NCBI GenBank assembly: GCA_001007665.1 | Contig: JXQG01000006.1 | Location: 1 to 49,470 of the forward strand | Source of the DNA: Candidatus Synechococcus spongiarum SP3 | GTDB taxonomy: Bacteria; Cyanobacteriota; Cyanobacteriia; PCC-6307; Cyanobiaceae | DNA length: 49,470 nt | Reading direction: 5' to 3' | In this document: one piece after another, positions 42,019 to 49,470 of the stretch | How the letters are laid out: the number at the start of each line of letters is the position of its first letter | Numbering within the stretch: position 1 is the stretch's first letter | Made by a program: the position numbers and the translations under genes | The notes under the pieces: generated by a model | The model's input: only the letters and a program-made list of their open reading frames with translations | What the model was told of the DNA's origin: nothing | Database searches by the model: none

Positions 42019-44181
42019 TCAGAAATCGTCTTCAGACAGATCCTTAGAAAGGTCGCTATCCAGGTTAGCGCCGAACGCACCCACCATCCGGCCGTCTTCG
42101 CCGTACTGGGAGGAGAACGTGCCGGTCACCATCGTCGGAGTCCCGGAATTGTCGTTTTTCCAGAGCTGTCCAGACCACTCGCCGGCGGGGTCGGCGGCTT
42201 CGCCATTGACTTCCCACGTTGTCATGGCGTCCGTGCGGGTCGAAATTCTCCCCGTGGTCCGATCGACCACCAGTTGCTCCCGGGTTGAGGTTATGCTATC
42301 AATACGGTTGTTCATCAACTGGACAGACCAACTACGAGGCTCACCGTCTGCGCCTACGAAGTTGTCGATAATGCCATTGATGAGCTTGCTGTTGGGGGCG
42401 GGGGAGCTGCCGAAATTGGCTCTGATCGTTGCCTTCGCGGTGAAGTGGCCGGAGTCGGGGCTGCCAGATTCGCTGTAGAGAACGTACTTGCCGGCAGCAC
42501 CGCCCACATACGCTGCGTATCCTCCCGTGGGAATTTCTGTAGGCATTATCCAACCCTGATCACCGTGGGCTGCGTGGAATGCACTTACGACGGCATGCTC
42601 ACTGTCATCGTCATCAGGATCAGGGCCGTTGTAGATCCACCAACCATAGGAGGTGTAGGTGGTGGGAGTATTCACAAGATATTCTTCTTCTCCTTCGCTT
42701 GGTGTATTAGCGATGAAATACCAGTTTACGCCGGTAGGCGACCCTAATGCGAGACTGAAAACGGGATCGGAACCATAATAACCTAAATCAAATCCACTGT
42801 TTGTGATTGCAATTGCGCAACCGACAGCCACACTTGTTTGCGCAGTGGTTTTTTCGCAACGGTAAGTGCCGGGCACTCCGTCAAAGAAGCCAGGAAATAA
42901 TAGGGCATTTGTATCGTCTGGGAATGGGAATAATGCCGAACCAGAAGTTATATCGGCTAATTCTTCATCATTGAGGATTGAGTCGGGTAATGTTTCAGCG
43001 CTAAAATCAAACCTGAACATAGCAGTTATGTCGCTGGCAGTGCCATCTTCAATTAGAGACAGCTTATTTTCCTCTCCAATATCGCCACCGTACCTTTGGG
43101 CATACGTTATCTTTTCGTTTTCTTCGGGACTCGAGTAGACATAGGCTTCGTACATGCCAGTTACGTCATTTCCGGAGGCCATGTACTTCTTGCCTTCCCA
43201 GCCATAGAGAGGGGTAACCATCATCATTTCCTGGTTTTCCATATCTTCCATGTTTTCCATATCTTCCATGTTTTCCATAACTTCCATAAGAACTTGTTTA
43301 TCAGCCTCAAGAGCCGTATCATCATCAGGACCATCGAAGCTTACCGTGAATTTATCCCCATCATACATGGCCATTCTCCTTCCTTCGCCCGTGTCGTTCA
43401 AGGGATCTTCACCGATGCCTTCATACAGTGTAGCGGCCATCTCCTCAGCCTCCCTCGCAGCCTCCCTCGCCATCTCCTCAGCCTCCCTCGCAGCCTCCCT
43501 CGCAGCCTCCTCAGCCTCCTTCACAGCGCGTTCGTTTCTGTTTGTTTCGACGGCTGCCTGGGCAGCATCGAGCCGATTGTTGAAGGTCTGAAGCTCCTCC
43601 TCGGTCAGGGCGGTTGCGCTAGTGACCTGAGTTCGAGCAGTAGTGATCAGGACATCGACGGCGGCCTCGTCTTCAGCGGTGGAGTCGCTGTTCAGTGCCA
43701 AGGCCGCAGCTTCAGCAGCCTGGACCGCCATTTCGACGGCTGTCAAGGCTGCATTCTTCGTGTTCTGAGCATCAACCTCACCCTTGAGGTTCAAGTAGTC
43801 CATGGCCGCCTGGGTCAGCGCAGCCGTGACCGTGCCGCCGGTTGACTGCACATTTCCATTCGCCATAACCGTTACCTCGCAGTCATCCCCGCCGCTGGCG
43901 CACGAGAACATGACACCACCCATGGCGAGAGACCCGCCCGCCGGGATTGTCACGGGTGCCGCAGTAGAAGCGGGTGCATAATTGGACGGCAAGTTAGCAG
44001 GCAGCGCTACTTGCACTGGTTCCACTATTTCCGTCGGTGGCGTCTCTTCCATGCCCGATGTAGAGTGGGCAGAAGTGGTGTCCGAGCTACCACCGCAGCC
44101 AGCCAGAAGGGCGCCACAGCAAGCCGCCAACGCAACGGCACGAAGACTGAAATTCGTTTTGGTCATGGTTGTTTTGGTCAT
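42019..44181 (-). CDS. Large surface lipoprotein, coiled coil and TbpB-like C-terminal barrel
   Basis: About 720 aa. The signal peptide and lipobox are MTKTNFSLRAVALAACCGAL then LAGC, with +1 Cys followed by GGSSD (sorting to the outer membrane is favoured). Start choice: ATG 44181 (MTKTTMTK) or 44166 (MTKTNF); both keep the signal. Residues about 130-250 are Ala/Glu-rich and coiled coil (EEAAREAAREAEEMAREAAR), followed by a Met/Glu repeat. The C-terminal half is beta-rich and ends with GEWSGQLWKN and GTFSSQYGEDGRMVGAFGAN, the pattern of TbpB-type handle/barrel domains (G-x-F-x-x-x-x-x-x-x-x-x-G-x-F-G-A) of Slam-exported lipoproteins. It is likely the client of the Slam at 39126-40517. Ligand unknown. 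Confidence 0.75.
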   Translation of the reverse strand: MTKTTMTKTNFSLRAVALAACCGALLAGCGGSSDTTSAHSTSGMEETPPTEIVEPVQVALPANLPSNYAPASTAAPVTIPAGGSLAMGGVMFSCASGGDDCEVTVMANGNVQSTGGTVTAALTQAAMDYLNLKGEVDAQNTKNAALTAVEMAVQAAEAAALALNSDSTAEDEAAVDVLITTARTQVTSATALTEEELQTFNNRLDAAQAAVETNRNERAVKEAEEAAREAAREAEEMAREAAREAEEMAATLYEGIGEDPLNDTGEGRRMAMYDGDKFTVSFDGPDDDTALEADKQVLMEVMENMEDMENMEDMENQEMMMVTPLYGWEGKKYMASGNDVTGMYEAYVYSSPEENEKITYAQRYGGDIGEENKLSLIEDGTASDITAMFRFDFSAETLPDSILNDEELADITSGSALFPFPDDTNALLFPGFFDGVPGTYRCEKTTAQTSVAVGCAIAITNSGFDLGYYGSDPVFSLALGSPTGVNWYFIANTPSEGEEEYLVNTPTTYTSYGWWIYNGPDPDDDDSEHAVVSAFHAAHGDQGWIMPTEIPTGGYAAYVGGAAGKYVLYSESGSPDSGHFTAKATIRANFGSSPAPNSKLINGIIDNFVGADGEPRSWSVQLMNNRIDSITSTREQLVVDRTTGRISTRTDAMTTWEVNGEAADPAGEWSGQLWKNDNSGTPTMVTGTFSSQYGEDGRMVGAFGANLDSDLSKDLSEDDF
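43235..43287. repeat. 18-bp tandem repeat in the lipoprotein gene
   Basis: The unit TTTTCCATATCTTCCATG occurs at 43235-43252 and 43253-43270, with a third, imperfect copy at 43271-43287. It encodes (M)ENMED-type six-residue repeats. As the unit is a multiple of three, copy-number change would alter length without shifting the frame. Confidence 0.85.
43441..43506. repeat. 33-bp tandem repeat encoding an 11-residue coiled-coil unit
   Basis: Two 33-bp units (43441-43473 and 43474-43506), nearly identical except at the 3' bases, code for AREAAREAEEM-type 11-residue units. The hendecad spacing is typical of coiled coils. A smaller repeat of CCTCCCTCGCAG lies inside each. Confidence 0.8.
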
Positions 44182-44471
44182 GAGGGGCAAAAACACTCCT
44201 CCGAGGAGCTTAAAGGACTCACCTAAGATTGTAGCCTACCGGAATCCCTTTTGCAACCACGGAAAGTCCTCTGAGAAGAGACGTCAGTCGTGAAGCAGGT
44301 TTTGCATCAGTCAGCAGGCTTTTTCCGGTGGGGAAACGGCGCTGGGCCATGTCAGTTTTCAACGGGCTGGAGGGTCCGGAACAAGGCAACAATCCAGGAA
44401 CTGATGGGCGCTCAACCATGATTCCGTCTGTGCGGGACGATGCCTGATGCCGATTCCTGACCCTGGCGTGC

Positions 44472-45080
44472 CTACACCTTCCGGGAATAGTACTCTACCA
44501 CCAGCAGTTCGTTGATCTCCAGGGCCACCCACTCCCGTTCACAGCCGCCCACCACCTTGGCGGTCAGCTTGTTCTTGTCCAACTCCAGGTGGGGGGGCAC
44601 GTTGGCCAGACCGGGGAACTCCAGGTTGTCCGTGGTCAGGCGCCTGCTGCCCTTCCGTTCCCGAATGGCCAAGGCGTCTCCGGCCTTGCACTGGTAGCTG
44701 GCAATGTCCACCCTGCGGTCGTTGACGGTGACGTGGCCATGGTTCACCAACTGGCGGGCGCCGGGAATGGTGGGGGCAAATCCCAGGCGGAAACAAACGT
44801 TGTCCAGGCGATTTTCCAGCAGCTTGAGCAGGTTGGTGCCGGTGGAGCCGTCCTGGGCACGGGCTTTCTTGATGTAGCGCACCAACTGCCGTTCGGAAAT
44901 TCCGTAGTTGAAACGCAGCTTCTGCTTCTCTTCCAGACGAATGGCGTACTCGGAGCGCTTGCGACGGGCTTGGCCGTGCTGACCGGGGGGATAAGACCGC
45001 TTGGCGGACTTGCGGGTGAGACCGGGAAGGTCTCCCAAGCGCCGCGTGATCCTCAGGCGAGGGCCGCGGTATCGAGACAT
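44472..45080 (-). CDS. rpsD: 30S ribosomal protein S4
   Basis: 202 aa, complete. It binds 16S rRNA early in 30S assembly and is a translational repressor in some bacteria. [20 protein letters not shown] is the cyanobacterial/plastid N-terminus, then [13 protein letters not shown]; the S4 RNA-binding domain ([20 protein letters not shown], then [16 protein letters not shown]) follows. ATG 45080. It is divergent from yidD. It is a reliable phylogenetic marker. Confidence 0.98.
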   Translation of the reverse strand: MSRYRGPRLRITRRLGDLPGLTRKSAKRSYPPGQHGQARRKRSEYAIRLEEKQKLRFNYGISERQLVRYIKKARAQDGSTGTNLLKLLENRLDNVCFRLGFAPTIPGARQLVNHGHVTVNDRRVDIASYQCKAGDALAIRERKGSRRLTTDNLEFPGLANVPPHLELDKNKLTAKVVGGCEREWVALEINELLVVEYYSRKV

Positions 45081-45148
45081 GGGTGGTTCTTGGTGAAGTG
45101 GTGGATCGGAAAATCTGGCACCATGGGTTCAGCCATCGCGCCAAACCA

Positions 45149-45406
45149 TTGAGTTTACCCCCCCGGAAGGGCGCCGTCGCCGCTTGGCGCGCCGTGGCGC
45201 CGCTCATTGGCCTCATCAGCCTCTATCGGCGGTTCATTTCGCCCCTGCTGGGTCCCCGCTGCCGCTTCAGCCCCAGTTGCAGCGCCTACGCCATGGAGGC
45301 CCTGGACCGCCATGGCCTCTGGCGGGGCGGCTGGTTGAGTCTCTGGCGGCTGCTGCGTTGCCATCCCTTCACGGCAGGGGGCCATGACCCTGTTCCCGAG
45401 CCATGA
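45149..45406 (+). CDS. yidD: Membrane protein insertion efficiency factor YidD
   Basis: Small membrane-associated factor that assists YidC/Oxa1 insertion. The invariant core [20 protein letters not shown], then [12 protein letters not shown] and [14 protein letters not shown], is intact. No ATG fits the frame; I favour TTG 45149, which gives about 85 aa, over GTG 45083 or GTG 45194. The gene ends 4 bp into the next gene (ATGA overlap), so they are translationally coupled. Confidence 0.93.
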   Translation: MSLPPRKGAVAAWRAVAPLIGLISLYRRFISPLLGPRCRFSPSCSAYAMEALDRHGLWRGGWLSLWRLLRCHPFTAGGHDPVPEP

Positions 45407-45699
45407 GCCACCCCCGGCCACCTCTCATCCTGCTGACCCGCTCCGGGTGCTGCCTCTGTCACGGCTTGGCGGAGCGCCTGGGGCCCCTGGTTCCCCACGG
45501 GGCTCTCCAGCTCGTGGACGTGGACGGAGATCCGGTCCTGCAGCAGCGCTTCGGGCTCCTGGTGCCCCTGCTGGTGGCAGGGGCGGATCCCCTGCACAGT
45601 CCCGTCCTGCCCCGGGTGCCGCCCCGCCTCAAGGGGTTGGCGCTGCAGCGCTGGCTGGAGAAGCATCTCAACCGATTGCCCCCTTCAGACCCTGGCTGA
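45403..45699 (+). CDS. Glutaredoxin-like protein (thioredoxin fold)
   Basis: 98 aa. [18 protein letters not shown] carries a CxxC (C-C-L-C) at the first helix, followed by [20 protein letters not shown] (the second and third strands with a cis-Pro region VPLLVAG), the glutaredoxin/DUF836 pattern. It may reduce or shuttle thiols, with no partner evident. It overlaps the yidD stop by 4 bp; murE follows after 53 bp. Confidence 0.85.
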   Translation: MSHPRPPLILLTRSGCCLCHGLAERLGPLVPHGALQLVDVDGDPVLQQRFGLLVPLLVAGADPLHSPVLPRVPPRLKGLALQRWLEKHLNRLPPSDPG

Positions 45700-45752
45700 C
45701 GGCTCCCGCAACCCGCAAGCTGGGGGCCACGTCCATCGCCGGAGTTGAACCC

Positions 45753-47261
45753 ATGGCCACATCCATGCGCCTCCATCCCCTCCTGAAGGCCGCCGCCATC
45801 CCCGTTCCCAGCCGGATGGCGGATCTGGAGATTCGGGCGGTATCAGGGGATTCCAGGCAGTTGCCGCCTGCTGCACTGTTCGTGGGCGTGCCGGGCGCCC
45901 ACGTGGACGGCGGAGACTACTGGGCATCCAGCCTGGCGGGCGGCGCCGCAGTGGCAGTGATCGGCCCCCGGGCGGCACGGAAACATCCACCGGGACCGGG
46001 GGATCCCGTGGTGGTGGTGGACAACCCTGCCGCCTGCCTGGGGCGGTTGGCCTCCGCCTTCTGGGGACATCCCAGCCGGCGGCTACAACTCATCGGCGTG
46101 ACAGGCACCAACGGCAAAACCACCACCACCCACTGGATTGAGCACTTGAGCACCACCCTGGGGACACCCACCGCCCTGCTGGGCACCCTGCACAATCGCT
46201 GGCCGGGGACCGTGCTGAGCGCCACCCACACCACAGCGCCGGCGGACGTGACGCATGGACACCTGGCACAGGCGGCGGCGGACGGCGTGCAGCGGGCCGC
46301 CATGGAAGTGAGCTCCCATGCCCTGGCACAGCAGCGGGTGGCGGGGCTGGTGTTCTCCGGCGCCGTGTTCACCAACCTGAGCCAGGACCACCTGGATTTC
46401 CACGGGGACATGGAGGCCTATTTCCAGGCCAAGGCCCGGCTGTTTGCGGCAGACACACTCCACGGACAGGCCGTGGTCAATTGCGAAGACAGCCATGGGC
46501 GCCGCCTGCGCCGGCAGTTGGGCAGCAAAGCCTGGGGCTGCCGCCTGCTGGATCCCCGGCAACAGGATCGGCATCCGTTGGGGCCGCCGGATGCCGAATT
46601 GGTGATGTGTGACCTGGCCATGGGCGCCAAGGGGGCGGAGGGACGGCTCGTCAGCCCCATGGGTGAAGGCCGTTTTCGTTCCCCCCTGCTGGGGCGCTTC
46701 AACCTGATGAACCTGCTCCAGGCGGTGGGTGTGCTGTTGAGTTGCGGGGCTCCCTTGGGGCCGCTGCTGGAGCACGTGCCCCACTTCGGGGGCGTGCCCG
46801 GCCGGATGGAGTCCATTCCGGCGCCGGATATCACGGTGGTGGTGGACTATGCCCACACCCCTGACGGCCTGGCCAGCGCGTTGCAGGCCCTGCGCCCCTT
46901 CGTGGTGGGCCGGCTGATCTGTGTGTTCGGCTGCGGCGGAGATCGGGACCGGGGCAAGAGACCCCTCATGGCGGCGGCGGCAGCAGAACTGGCTGACGAG
47001 CTGGTGATCACCTCCGATAATCCCCGTACGGAAGATCCCGAGGGCATCCTGGAGGAGATTTGCGCAGGCCTGAGCGCGGGAACGCCCCATCACCGGGAAC
47101 TAGACCGGGGCCGGGCGATTCACAGGGCGGTGGCTCAGGCCGGGGCGGGGGACACGGTGCTCATCGCAGGCAAGGGCCACGAAACGGTCCAGATCGTTGA
47201 CCATGACAACCTGCCCTTTGACGATCGCCGTGTCGCAGCCGCTGCCGTCGCAGAGCGATGA
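45753..47261 (+). CDS. murE: UDP-MurNAc-tripeptide synthetase (MurE, meso-DAP type)
   Basis: 502 aa. It adds the third residue to UDP-MurNAc-L-Ala-D-Glu in peptidoglycan synthesis. The P-loop GVTGTNGKTTT (about 115-125), the TTAPADVTHGHLAQAAADGV region, EVSSHALAQQRV and FTNLSQDHLDFH motifs, and TSDNPRTEDP (about 420-429) are intact. DNPR selects meso-diaminopimelate. ATG 45753 fits the family; an ATG 12 bp on is possible, and the open frame upstream overlaps the glutaredoxin gene and is a shadow. Confidence 0.95.
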   Translation: MATSMRLHPLLKAAAIPVPSRMADLEIRAVSGDSRQLPPAALFVGVPGAHVDGGDYWASSLAGGAAVAVIGPRAARKHPPGPGDPVVVVDNPAACLGRLASAFWGHPSRRLQLIGVTGTNGKTTTTHWIEHLSTTLGTPTALLGTLHNRWPGTVLSATHTTAPADVTHGHLAQAAADGVQRAAMEVSSHALAQQRVAGLVFSGAVFTNLSQDHLDFHGDMEAYFQAKARLFAADTLHGQAVVNCEDSHGRRLRRQLGSKAWGCRLLDPRQQDRHPLGPPDAELVMCDLAMGAKGAEGRLVSPMGEGRFRSPLLGRFNLMNLLQAVGVLLSCGAPLGPLLEHVPHFGGVPGRMESIPAPDITVVVDYAHTPDGLASALQALRPFVVGRLICVFGCGGDRDRGKRPLMAAAAAELADELVITSDNPRTEDPEGILEEICAGLSAGTPHHRELDRGRAIHRAVAQAGAGDTVLIAGKGHETVQIVDHDNLPFDDRRVAAAAVAER

Positions 47262-47278
47262 TGGGCAGCAGCCATGGC

Positions 47279-47578
47279 TCAGGTGGCGGCCCTGGGGATC
47301 TGATCGTCGTCGGCGTCCTCCAGGTTCCTGGCCTCCAAACCCTCTTCCTCCACGAGGGCGTCGGCCGTGAACTCGATCATCCGCAAGTGGGCGTGGTGGT
47401 TGCCTTGGCGGGCATCCTCGAACATGGACTGGATATGGGGCCGGGCAAATCCGGTTTCCCGTAAAATTCTCACCACTTTCAAGCCGGGGAGCAGCGCACC
47501 GGTCAAGGCCATGTTCACCCTGTGCTCCGCCACGGCAAAGGCGTTGGCAAAACATTGGCCATCGCTGCGGGTCTCCAT
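47279..47578 (-). CDS. Conserved small hypothetical protein
   Basis: 99 aa from ATG 47578 (METRSDGQCFANAFAVAEHR); the frame is open to 47629. It is a helical, soluble protein with the segment LLPGLKVVRILRETGFARPH and a C-terminal acidic tail (EEEGLEARNLEDADDDQ). No family name is recognised, but position between murE and the class-V aminotransferase, convergent with murE, fits a picocyanobacterial core gene. Function unknown. Confidence 0.6.
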   Translation of the reverse strand: METRSDGQCFANAFAVAEHRVNMALTGALLPGLKVVRILRETGFARPHIQSMFEDARQGNHHAHLRMIEFTADALVEEEGLEARNLEDADDDQIPRAAT

Positions 47579-47657
47579 TGCAGCCAGGGGATGGAAGAAG
47601 CGAGGACAACTCTTAGGGGACACAATCACACTCCAAATGTGATTGAAATCTTAAGCC

Positions 47658-48872
47658 TCAGGCGGACCCTGGATTTGTGCCAAAGGAAGCAATTTCGGCA
47701 ATCAGGCGTTCCGACTCCGTGGGCACTGTGGTCACGTGGCAGCAGGCCCGCACACAGTCCGGGGCCTCAAAGCTTCGTAACACCAGGCCCCGCTCCGCCA
47801 AGGCATCGACCACCTGCCGAGGCGTGTGGCCCCGAACACGAAAACTCACCAAACCAGCAGGGGGCGCCTCCGGCAACATGGTCTCCACTCCTTCCAACTG
47901 CCGCAAGCCGCGCCAAAGACCACCACTGTTGGACCGGATCAGGGCGAGCCGCTGACGGAGATCGCCCACCGCCGTCAGGCTGTGGAGAGACTGAAGCAGA
48001 CCCGCCATCAAGGGGGTGCAACCGGTGGCAATTTCATAACGGCGGGCATCCCCATGGAGGCGAAGGGGGCGCTCCGGATCCTTGGCCAGGCCCCGCCAGC
48101 CAATCATGGTGGGGGCGCCCACCTCGAGCAGTCGCCGGGAGAGCGCCACGGCCCCCAGGCCTTCCGGTCCACAGAGCCATTTGTGGCCAGTGAAGGCGTA
48201 AAGATCCGCCGCCGCCACCGCGTCTTCCAAGGGTACGACGCCGACGGACTGGGCCCCATCCACCAGCAGCCATGGGTGATTGGCGTGCTCCTCGAGGCGT
48301 TGCCCCACGGCAGGAATGGGCATGGCGGCTCCCGTGGTCCACAGCAGATGGCTGAGCGCCACCAGCCGTGTGCGGGGCTGCAAGGCCTCGTCCAGGCGCT
48401 CCAGCACCTGCTCCGCTCCCCAGCAGTCCTGAACCGGGAGGGTCTTCACGCAGAGTTGTTCCCTGCGGGCCATCTCATGGCACGTGGCCACGACGCCGGG
48501 ATGTTCCCCGTCACTGATCAGCAGTTGATCCCCAGCGCGCCAAGGCAGGCCCCAGAGGGGCAACACACAGCCGGAGGTGACGTTCTCCGTGAACGCCAGA
48601 CGCTGGGGCGGAACGCCGCAGAGGGCAGCCAATGCCTGGCGAAGCGCGGTGATCCGTTCCCCCACATAGGAAAAGGCAGGCGGGGCGAAGGGTCCCAACT
48701 CCTGGATGCGGCGCCAGCTTTCCGCCATGGCATGGAGGGACGCCGTCGGCAACGGTCCCTGGCCGCCGTAGTTGAAGTAGATCTTGTTGGCCAGGGCGGG
48801 CATGTCCTGCCGCAACGCGATAATGGCCTGCTCCTGCTGAAGAGGAACGTCAGATCCACTGGCCAATGGCAA
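47658..48872 (-). CDS. Class-V aminotransferase (cysteine desulfurase-like)
   Basis: 404-aa PLP enzyme of fold type I. The LVDGAQSVGVVPL segment holds the PLP-pyridine aspartate (D205), and TGHKWLCGPEG the Schiff-base lysine (K231). The front ALANKIYFNYGGQGPLP is typical of a cyanobacterial NifS/SufS-like group that lacks a clear catalytic Cys loop, so desulfurase activity is not certain. The start at 48872 is a TTG overlapping the next gene by 23 bp; ATG 48803 would drop 23 residues. Isopenicillin-N-epimerase-like activity is another name used for such proteins. Confidence 0.85.
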   Translation of the reverse strand: MPLASGSDVPLQQEQAIIALRQDMPALANKIYFNYGGQGPLPTASLHAMAESWRRIQELGPFAPPAFSYVGERITALRQALAALCGVPPQRLAFTENVTSGCVLPLWGLPWRAGDQLLISDGEHPGVVATCHEMARREQLCVKTLPVQDCWGAEQVLERLDEALQPRTRLVALSHLLWTTGAAMPIPAVGQRLEEHANHPWLLVDGAQSVGVVPLEDAVAAADLYAFTGHKWLCGPEGLGAVALSRRLLEVGAPTMIGWRGLAKDPERPLRLHGDARRYEIATGCTPLMAGLLQSLHSLTAVGDLRQRLALIRSNSGGLWRGLRQLEGVETMLPEAPPAGLVSFRVRGHTPRQVVDALAERGLVLRSFEAPDCVRACCHVTTVPTESERLIAEIASFGTNPGSA

Positions 48873-49020
48873 CCGCGGCGACAGCAGAGAAAATGGTAAT
48901 CCCCAACGCTATGAGAGGGTTCTGGCCCTGGGAGACCGCATAGGAGGTGACCACGCCGGCCGCCAGGGCGGCAATGGCCAGTTGAGACGTGACGGTCTGT
49001 CCATCAAACCCTGGTTTCAC
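48850..49020 (-). CDS. Small membrane protein, hypothetical
   Basis: 56 aa from GTG 49020 (VKPGFDGQTVTSQLAIAALA); the frame is open to TTG 49101. Two hydrophobic segments (AIAALAAGVVTSYAV and ALGITIFSAVAAVAI) make a small membrane protein. A similar short protein precedes the class-V aminotransferase in marine picocyanobacteria by my recollection, but the function is unknown. The 3' end overlaps the aminotransferase start. Confidence 0.6.
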   Translation of the reverse strand: MKPGFDGQTVTSQLAIAALAAGVVTSYAVSQGQNPLIALGITIFSAVAAVAIGQWI

Positions 49021-49186
49021 GGTGGACGAAAGCAAGAGCAGCGAGACGCTACACGGACCCACATCCCCGGAAACGGGCGCCAGCGGCGGTTGATTACGCA
49101 ACTTCAGATCTCTTGCGATTTCTTGATCTGCCGGACGGCTATGGTGGGAAGAGGAAAAGTGTGGATCTTACCTCCGGGAGCAGCCT

Positions 49187-49470
49187 GTGACCACCACCTC
49201 CAGCCCCCTCCCCGATCCCGCGCAAGGGGAGAATCCCAAGGGCCCCGGCCAAGCTCCTGACCAGTCCATGGATCCCCCAGCGGCTTCTGCCGTGATGCCA
49301 CAGAAGATGCCACAGAAGCAGAAGCGGGATTACCTGGTCATTGGGCTCATCATTGCTTTGATGGCCATGATCGTGGCTGGTTTCTTTGCCCTGGACGGCA
49401 AGATCGACGCCCTGGAAACAGCCATGAACGGTCGGATTGACGGCCTGAGCGCCAGGATCGATGCCCTGAG
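49187..49470 (+). CDS. Membrane-anchored coiled-coil protein, 3' end outside window
   Basis: Starts GTG 49187 after GGGAG with a 6-base gap and stays open to the window end, 94 codons so far. The front (TTTSSPLPDPAQGENPKGPG) is a Pro/Gly-rich tail, then QKQKRDYLVIGLIIALMAMI followed by VAGFFAL is one membrane helix. After it, regular GKIDALETAMNGRIDGLSAR followed by IDAL repeats begin, a coiled coil of apolipoprotein-like repeats. It resembles the small hydrophobic-helix + repeat proteins found in multiple copies in sponge-symbiont cyanobacteria, an impression from memory. Confidence 0.6.
   Translation, partial: MTTTSSPLPDPAQGENPKGPGQAPDQSMDPPAASAVMPQKMPQKQKRDYLVIGLIIALMAMIVAGFFALDGKIDALETAMNGRIDGLSARIDAL

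Noticed and set aside
1-49470. CRISPR array
   Set aside because: No set of regularly spaced 24-40 bp repeats was seen; the only tandem repeats are short and in the lipoprotein, the 40.7 kb duplication and the gdmH leader.

Overview
The window comes from a cyanobacterium of the marine Synechococcus/Prochlorococcus type with GC-rich DNA. The evidence is psaF and psaJ (photosystem I), a high-light-inducible protein gene, the clock kinase gene sasA, a CpeS-type phycobiliprotein lyase, and the rpsD-yidD-glutaredoxin-murE order. GC-rich DNA combined with a heavy load of restriction, toxin-antitoxin-like and decayed genes resembles the sponge symbiont lineage 'Candidatus Synechococcus spongiarum'. 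That assignment is an inference from gene content; no database was searched.

Layout. (1) 0.1-15.6 kb is a defence/mobility island. A type I restriction-modification system runs on the minus strand (half-size hsdS, hsdM, rhuM, full hsdS, a DUF2188-type small protein, then hsdR and a SprT-like protease). It is interrupted by an AT-rich ASCH + PIN-GNAT pair, a stand-alone AAA ATPase, a Fic protein with a 13-bp inverted-repeat operator candidate, and an XRE/ImmA + DUF4411 pair whose PIN-like partner is frameshifted in a G7 tract. (2) 15.8-19.7 kb is core genome: wecB, hli, tsaD, psaF, psaJ, gmk. (3) 19.9-23.4 kb is a two-gene insert, a RecQ-like helicase fused to a phosphoribosyltransferase plus a DprA-like protein with winged-helix tail. 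It lies between gmk and the NFACT/RqcH gene and is flanked by duplicated 5' fragments of both host genes. (4) 25.3-27.8 kb is a decayed guanidine locus. A guanidine-I (ykkC) riboswitch is still recognisable, followed by a truncated guanidine hydrolase, a fragment of the solute-binding protein, a permease with internal deletion and frameshift, and an intact ABC ATPase.

(5) 27.9-38.3 kb is mainly core: a CpcD-like small membrane protein, tRNA-Glu, sasA, a CpeS-like lyase, tRNA-Ser(CGA), comEC, rarA, a flippase-like membrane protein, larC, a duplicated-domain protein and gloB. (6) 38.4-44.2 kb is a surface module: a DUF1036 protein, a Slam-type outer-membrane translocator, an IS5-family remnant, and a large lipoprotein with coiled-coil repeats and a TbpB-like C-terminal end. 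(7) 44.5-49.5 kb is core again: rpsD, yidD, a glutaredoxin-like gene, murE, a small conserved gene, a class-V aminotransferase, a small membrane protein, and the start of a membrane/coiled-coil protein cut by the window end.

Most promising for follow-up are the RecQ-PRTase/DprA insert as a candidate phage-defence module, the ASCH + PIN-GNAT pair inside the restriction operon, the Slam/lipoprotein surface system in a cyanobacterium, and the guanidine riboswitch heading a broken operon.
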